Positions 14,969-16,222 of a stretch of DNA of 16,222 nt are shown here, in pieces (position 1 is the stretch's first letter; every line of letters begins with the position of its first letter). A model generated the notes under the pieces. It was not told where the DNA came from, ran no database searches, and saw nothing but the letters and a program-made list of their open reading frames with translations. This DNA is from Baffinella frigidus (Eukaryota > Cryptophyceae > Cryptomonadales > Baffinellaceae): assembly GCA_026770585.1 (NCBI GenBank), contig MU646824.1, positions 201,868 to 218,089 on the forward strand, in the 5' to 3' direction. The position numbers and the translations under genes are program-made.

Positions 14969-16031
14969 AAGCAGTGCTCGAACCGCGCCCTGTCTGCACA
15001 AGGAACCCGGTTTGATTCAGCACACGTTCGTGCGATCTTACGGGTGGTTTTGGGCCATGATACAGCTATGGCGAGGCTAATATAGCACATTCCGCCCTTA
15101 ACATAGCACAAAACGATGGCCTGACCCCCCGTGTTGGCAGATGTCGGGAGTGCAACAGCAACGAGTATGCGCTCCCAGGCTTCGAGCAGTGCGTGCCGCG
15201 CCCAGTCTGCACGCGCGAGGACTATGTCGCCAAATACGAGGAATGCAACGGCGTACGAAACCCGAAACCCAACCCCCTCCCCCCAAAAGGCCCCGTTCTT
15301 CCTCTTCTTTATGACTCTTGATCCTGAAGATGAGTGATGGTGTCTCGCCCCGTCTGCTCGTGGGAGGAACATGTTGCCAAGTAGGCAGAGTGCAACACCA
15401 GACCTGGTGTTACAGTCCGTTGCAACGGAACGCTCCGACCGCATGATCCTTGCACTCTAGCCTTTTCAGACCGTGACGTCTCCTGACTTCCTCATCAGCA
15501 TTCGGTTGTCCGAAACCCGAAACCCGAAACCCAAAACCCGAAAACCGCGCCCTGTCTGCTCGCGGGAGGACTATCCTGGGGATCGACCCCCCCCCCCTCC
15601 GAAACCATTCTCCCCCCGAATCGGATGTGATGGTCACAAAATCTTCCAAAATGGGGAAAGTTGACGATGCTGGCCGTGAAAAATAGCGAGTTTTGGAACT
15701 GTACAAGTTTTTCCTCAACACCCTCAAAAGCCCCCCCCCCCTTTGCGACTGTAGAACTGTTGACCCCGCTGGTACTACAACGTCCACTTTTGGGATTGTC
15801 TGGTGCAGTACTCGCAAAAGTGGTGCAAGTTCTTCCAGTGTGTCCAGTGACATATGTTGAGAGATCCACAAGTGTATCAGCCGTATCACGCACCCACATC
15901 ACCATTTTCAACACCCTCAAAAGTGCGCCCCCCTCGGAATGCAGAACTCGCAAAAGCGGCTTAAGTACTTCCAGTGGCTGGAACCGAAGATCTGCCAAAA
16001 CCAGGGAATTTCTCTCCCGTCGAGCACGCGG
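6936..16031 (+). CDS. Split gene for ELAPOR1/2-like (EIG121) cysteine-rich secretory/membrane protein, 3' end outside window
   Basis: Likely exons: 6936-7016, 8017-8089, 8291-8386, 10329-10439, 10570-10680, 11021-11177, 12853-12900, 13314-13376, 13418-about 13504, 14391-14447, 15141-15252, 15945-16031. The order of motifs follows animal ELAPOR proteins: signal peptide; a C...C..GE.L segment; CTPWAPSPDGTFLSSG; a KGKLWFSYRVDS strand; W.WVEIDMPEGW; IRFNYMRDGAVLGEDQAFI; cysteine modules CSHCERDT and CRECNSNEY; RPVCTREDY; and QWLEPKIC....ISLPSS. In animals these proteins sit in the late secretory/endolysosomal membrane system with a large lumenal part and one C-terminal membrane segment, which would lie past the window. 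Phases match from 14391 to 16031, and from 12853 through 13418. Junctions before 12853 are partly unresolved. This is a family call by remembered motif order, not by a search. Confidence 0.62.
7521..7599. repeat. Inverted repeat, 13-bp perfect arms
   Basis: CCTCTCTCACCCC at 7521-7533 and GGGGTGAGAGAGG at 7587-7599, with weak extension outwards (CAGT / ACTG). Confidence 0.45.
7845..8012 (+). repeat. C-rich telomere-like array before the 8017 exon
   Basis: CCCTAAA-type units ending at the acceptor CATCCAG. The strand is opposite to the arrays left of 6.8 kb. Confidence 0.85.
8017..8089 (+). CDS. ELAPOR-like gene exon candidate
   Basis: 73 nt between acceptor CCCTCATCCAG and donor CTCAAC/GTAAAC, with telomere-like C-rich arrays on both sides as in the better-supported introns. 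Entered with one base carried, it reads RHAMRRTLAPGSYRC then RAFAGDVLN and exits in phase 0, which fits the next exon. Confidence 0.42.
8090..8285 (+). repeat. C-rich telomere-like array between the 8017 and 8291 exons
   Basis: CCCTCAA, CACGAAA and CCCTAAA units fill the intron from the donor GTAAAC to near the next acceptor. Confidence 0.85.
8291..8386 (+). CDS. ELAPOR-like gene exon (first cysteine segment)
   Basis: Acceptor AACCCCTAG, donor GTCCAG before GTCAGA; 32 codons, phase 0-0. Encodes VAAKAEGGACGQQCKGGERL then AMPTEGGEELVQ. The spacing C-3-C-K-x-GE-x-L-x-M matches the N-terminal cysteine segment of ELAPOR proteins. Confidence 0.48.
8395..8452 (+). repeat. G-rich telomere-like array (polarity exception)
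   Basis: Perfect TTGAGGG units then TTTAGGG, directly after the donor at 8387. On the plus strand it is G-rich, against the trend in this gene. Confidence 0.85.
8838..8900 (+). repeat. 21-bp tandem repeat coding GVSNTxP
   Basis: Three units reading GVSNTDP, GVSNTRP and SVSRTPD in one open frame (8817-8852 onward). Could be a small exon of the plus gene; no matching splice sites were settled. Confidence 0.45.
9557..9606. repeat. Inverted repeat, 12-bp perfect arms
   Basis: GTCAAGTCTTTG (9557-9568) and CAAAGACTTGAC (9595-9606), with further GTCAAG words between them. Confidence 0.4.
9660..10052. repeat. Threefold diverged repeat
   Basis: Units start near 9668, 9766 and 9916 (GGTTGGGTCGGGC / GACGCGGCCTCAGGAGCCC). 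The last two share CGTCC.GGGTGGGG..., CCGGT.TGCCTCC and a closing TCGATTGT...TCGTGG block. A coding role was not established; one frame of the last unit has CASCP. Confidence 0.5.
10329..10439 (+). CDS. ELAPOR-like gene exon candidate
   Basis: Acceptor CTTCCTCCGCAG; encodes FETVCYGFNDTTYQVPRK then LPSEMASEWSPKE. Two donors are possible: after 10408 (GAGTG/GTCCCC) or after 10439 (AATCCG/GTCGAA); only the latter gives phase 0 for the next exon. A perfect 10-bp hairpin folds across that donor. Confidence 0.42.
10422..10493. repeat. Two tandem hairpins over a 5' splice site
   Basis: ATTTCGACCG (10422-10431) pairs with CGGTCGAAAT (10438-10447); GTACCGAT (10469-10476) pairs with ATCGGTAC (10486-10493). 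The candidate donor of the 10329 exon sits within the first stem. Confidence 0.45.
10570..10680 (+). CDS. ELAPOR-like gene exon (CTPW module, GC donor)
   Basis: Acceptor ATGTGGCAG; 37 codons, phase 0-0. Encodes NDAWQRGLACTPWAPSPDGT then FLSSGASRDAHK, matching the C..(K)W.P.G.(Y/F)(I/L).S pattern of ELAPOR proteins. The only fitting 5' splice site is CACAAG/GCACCC, a GC-AG intron. Confidence 0.55.
10822..11018 (+). repeat. C-rich telomere-like array before the 11021 exon
   Basis: CCCTAAA, CCCCAAA and CCCGAAA units running into the acceptor CCCCCCGCAG. Confidence 0.85.
11021..11177 (+). CDS. ELAPOR-like gene exon (beta-strand module)
   Basis: Acceptor CCCCCGCAG after an approximately 190-nt C-rich telomere-like array; donor CTCGATG before GTACCA; 52 codons plus one base. 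Encodes LRARLRFVTKGKLWFSYRVD, then GNPAAISS and GDTAIPGEWECLD. The strand GKLWFSYRVDS is typical of ELAPOR lumenal domains. Two diverged copies of its 3' part lie downstream. Confidence 0.6.
11320..11395 (+). pseudogene. Decayed copy of the 11021-11177 exon end
   Basis: Covers the last 26 codons of the parent with an in-frame 6-nt deletion: DGSSAAIFLRLQGDTTIPGE then TAG (11380-11382) in place of Trp, then ECLD and a donor-like GTAAAC. Most differences from the parent are silent. No acceptor with a fitting phase was found. Confidence 0.55.
11405..11542 (+). mobile_element. MITE-like element copy 3
   Basis: Starts TCTAGCTCTGGCTCTGTCTA, ends CGTGAGGCAGAGCTGG. Contains AAAAGTTGACGGG and AGCATGTCAACTTGAG, an internal inverted repeat. 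It lies between two copies of the PGEWECLD exon end. Confidence 0.6.
11537..11587 (+). CDS. Possible duplicate exon (PGEWECLD) spliced from a MITE end
   Basis: 51 nt, phase 1-1: acceptor GTGAGGCAG lies in the 3' end of a MITE-like element, then LDNTIHHNPGEWECLD, then donor GACG/GTAGCA. All eight codons of the conserved block keep the residues of the parent exon while five differ at silent sites. Use as an exon is speculative. Confidence 0.25.
11627..11723 (+). repeat. (CT)n(TA)n(TG)n(TA)n compound microsatellite
   Basis: CT-rich lead, then TA, about 16 TG repeats and TA again, directly after the GTAGCA donor-like site of the third exon copy. Confidence 0.85.
11940..12080 (-). mobile_element. 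MITE-like element copy 4
   Basis: Inverted; GGGTTGGCC near the decayed left end, TTGTCAACTTTGGAGC in the core, right end AATAGATTCAGACAGAGCTAG matching the family terminus. Confidence 0.5.
12120..12305 (+). repeat. C-rich telomere-like array
   Basis: CCCTAAA then CCCCAAA units ending at AACCAG. Confidence 0.85.
12306..12390 (+). other. Unresolved exon-like island
   Basis: A unique, GC-rich stretch between a telomere-like array ending in AACCAG and a GCAG/GTGCCC that could be a donor or an acceptor. Phase 1 reads STARGTEDSGSAQPP. It could bridge the 11021 and 12853 exons, but nothing in the peptide is diagnostic. Confidence 0.2.
12562..12700 (-). mobile_element. MITE-like element copy 5 (best ends)
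   Basis: Starts CTAGCTCTGCCTC and ends GAGGCAGAGGTAG, 13-bp terminal inverted repeats with one mismatch. Each end carries TA, as in TA-inserting (Tc1/mariner-type) MITEs. Too short to code for a transposase. Confidence 0.6.
12853..12900 (+). CDS. ELAPOR-like gene exon (WVEIDMPEGW)
   Basis: Two in-phase acceptors six bases apart (CCCAG before 12853, TGCAG before 12859). Encodes LQWRWVEIDMPEGWSE, donor GCGAG/GTCCGT, phase 0 out. Matches the W..(V)...(P)(E/A)G strand of ELAPOR lumenal domains and joins in phase to the next exon. Confidence 0.58.
12969..13046. repeat. Nested perfect inverted repeats
   Basis: Outer arms CCGGATCCAACA / TGTTGGATCCGG (12969-12980, 13035-13046) and inner arms GGTTCTGAAT / ATTCAGAACC (12989-12998, 13017-13026). 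Probably a foldback element in the intron after the 12853 exon. Confidence 0.5.
13181..13260. repeat. 80-bp foldback element
   Basis: Perfect inner arms ATTGGAGCC / GGCTCCAAT (13201-13209, 13233-13241) extended outwards by imperfect arms ATACTC...CCCGTATGG / CCTCTATGGG...GAGTAT. Confidence 0.45.
13314..13376 (+). CDS. ELAPOR-like gene exon (FNYMRDGAV module)
   Basis: Acceptor GACGACGGCAG, donor GGCGAG/GTCAAT; 21 codons, phase 0-0: IRFNYMRDGAVLGEDQAFIG plus E. This is the 'L.(F/W).Y.(K/R)D.(S/A)...GED.AFI' strand pair known from the family. A diverged copy lies at 13498-13545. Confidence 0.62.
13418..13504 (+). CDS. ELAPOR-like gene exon (3' border uncertain)
   Basis: Acceptor GGAACCAACAG after a 41-nt intron (reading through would hit a stop). 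Encodes VFLNRIERLSPRGKLCMMHV then RPNAQTPAR. The frame stays open to 13536, but no donor there gives both a good site and phase 2, which the next exon needs. Candidate ends: 13474, 13504, 13536. Confidence 0.42.
13498..13545 (+). pseudogene. Copy of the 13314 exon end with donor
   Basis: Reads REGGNMLGNDNAFVAE, then GTGATC, in a different frame from the overlapping exon. It aligns with RDGAVLGEDQAFIGE of the parent; several changes are silent. Confidence 0.45.
13554..13682 (+). mobile_element. MITE-like element copy 6
   Basis: Starts CTAGGCTCATATTCAGTCTA then TTTGGTGTGCCCGGGCTG; core ACCCAGGATGTCAACGTGAG; end GACTCAGGGTGAGCT. Same order of blocks as copy 3. Confidence 0.5.
13930..14032 (+). 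repeat. CT-rich microsatellite
   Basis: TCTCTATCTCTCTCGCTCGC-type sequence. Nothing coding was seen from 13683 to 14310 apart from this and a 20-bp tandem at 14105-14158 (GGGCATTGCC... words). Confidence 0.8.
14311..14376 (+). repeat. 22-bp tandem repeat, three units
   Basis: ATC(A/G)AGGC(T/G)(C/A)ATATAACAAATT-type units end 14 nt before the acceptor of the 14391 exon. Related single units: 13740-13785 and 15066-15110. Confidence 0.7.
14391..14447 (+). CDS. ELAPOR-like gene exon (CSHC cysteine module)
   Basis: Acceptor CCCGCGGCAG, donor GGCGG/GTACTC; 57 nt, phase 2-2. Encodes SDRCSHCERDTVWDRSTG, matching a C..C...(T)......G module of the ephrin-receptor/TNFR-like type used by ELAPOR. It joins in phase to the next exon to give G-CREC. 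Confidence 0.6.
14794..15005 (+). pseudogene. Interrupted copy of the RPVCTREDY exon
   Basis: Starts with the same GGCAG acceptor and reads CRECRGNASALPGFEQC. It is then split by a (CT)n(TA)n tract (about 14854-14966) flanked by near-identical GCAGTGCTC(C/G)AAC, and continues as a frameshifted copy of the CVPRPVCT part. Confidence 0.55.
14854..14966 (+). repeat. (CT)n(TA)n microsatellite inside an exon copy
   Basis: CT-rich sequence passing into about 22 TA units, flanked by GCAGTGCTCCAAC and GCAGTGCTCGAAC. Confidence 0.85.
15141..15252 (+). CDS. ELAPOR-like gene exon (RPVCTREDY)
   Basis: Acceptor GTGTTGGCAG, donor AACGGC/GTACGA; phase 2 in, 0 out. Encodes CRECNSNEYALPGFEQC then VPRPVCTREDYVAKYEECNG. 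The order C..C...(E)Y...GF..C..RP.CT..DY......C..(N)G is a close match to the family and was the first anchor for the gene call. Decayed copies flank it on both sides. Confidence 0.72.
15340..15396 (+). pseudogene. Decayed copy of the RPVCTREDY exon 3' part
   Basis: Reads VSRPVCSWEEHVAK, then TAG (15382-15384) where the parent has Tyr, then AECN. Most codons align one to one with the exon at 15141-15252. Confidence 0.5.
15546..15575 (+). pseudogene. Short copy of the RPVCTREDY motif
   Basis: Reads PRPVCSREDY and diverges after that. It is preceded by a CCCGAAA repeat tract with no acceptor. Confidence 0.45.
15715..15850 (+). repeat. Intronic copy of the acceptor region of the 15945 exon
   Basis: CAACACCCTCAAAAG and GCAGTACTCGCAAAAG followed by a TTCCAGTG block repeat the sequence before and inside the exon at 15911-15975, in the same order. 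The copy lacks the WLEPKIC coding part. Confidence 0.5.
15945..16031 (+). CDS. ELAPOR-like gene exon (WLEPKIC)
   Basis: Acceptor CGGAATGCAG, donor ACGCGG/GTACAC leading into a telomere-like array; 29 codons, phase 0-0. Encodes NSQKRLKYFQWLEPKICQNQ then GISLPSSTR. ELAPOR proteins have (K)W.(E/K)PKIC....(.)(L)P.SG at exactly this place after the CT..DY motif. Confidence 0.72.
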
Positions 16032-16032
16032 G

Positions 16033-16222
16033 TACACCCCACACCCTACACCCTACACCCTAAACCCTAAACCCTAAACCCTAAACCCTAAACCCTAAAC
16101 TTTCAACCCTGAAACCTCAACCCGGAACCCGAAACCCGAAATGCTAAAACCTAAAACCCAAACCCCGAACCCCGAACCCCAAACCCCGAACCCCGAACCC
16201 CAAACCCCGAACCCCGAACCCC
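16033..16222 (+). repeat. C-rich telomere-like array after the 15945 exon
   Basis: Begins within the donor sequence (GTACACCCCACACCC), becomes perfect CCCTAAA, then CCCGAAA and CCCCGAA units to the window edge. Confidence 0.85.

Noticed and set aside
14902-15444. Open frames with long Tyr-Ile runs
   Set aside because: Translation of the (TA)n tract; no coding support, and the real exon is in another frame on the plus strand.
1-16222. CRISPR array or prokaryotic operon
   Set aside because: Repeats are not evenly spaced with unique spacers, and coding sequence is split by spliceosomal-type introns.

Overview
This is nuclear DNA of an intron-rich eukaryote, most likely a protist or alga with plant-type telomeres. 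Short exons (42-227 nt) end in recognisable GT...AG borders. Much of the rest is degenerate telomere-like sequence (TTTAGGG/CCCTAAA and TTTCGGG, TTGAGGG, TTTGGGG variants), pyrimidine microsatellites, small inverted-repeat elements and decayed copies of exon pieces. No bacterial operon, rRNA, tRNA or CRISPR array was seen. The lineage cannot be fixed from this window; a chromerid, dinoflagellate or other complex alga are guesses.

Two divergent split genes can be assembled by hand. On the minus strand, thirteen exons between 6787 and 1596 join in a consistent reading phase at every junction and give at least 473 residues. The product starts with a hydrophobic membrane anchor, followed by a segment that matches the pattern of AsmA/DUF748-type (bridge-like lipid transfer) proteins, then acidic linkers and further beta-rich segments. 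It may continue left towards position 900. On the plus strand, a signal-peptide exon at 6936 and at least ten further exon candidates to 16031 (running off the right edge) encode a cysteine-rich secreted or membrane protein that I match to the ELAPOR1/2 (KIAA1324/EIG121) family. The right-hand part (12853-16031) is the best supported.

Layout: 1-1595, telomere-like DNA, low-complexity sequence and possible far exons of the minus gene; 1596-6787, AsmA-like gene; 6788-6935, shared divergent promoter with a perfect 12-bp hairpin; 6936-16031, ELAPOR-like gene, with poorly resolved stretches at 7017-8016, 8387-10328 and 11178-12852; 16032-16222, telomere-like intron.

The most striking property is how the repeats relate to splicing. 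In both genes the telomere-like arrays lie mostly with the C-rich (CCCTAAA) strand as the sense strand, so their polarity flips at the divergent promoter. They run directly into 3' splice sites and out of 5' splice sites. The introns also hold repeated partial copies of neighbouring exon edges, some differing almost only at synonymous sites. A family of about 140-bp TA-flanked MITE-like elements has six copies here.
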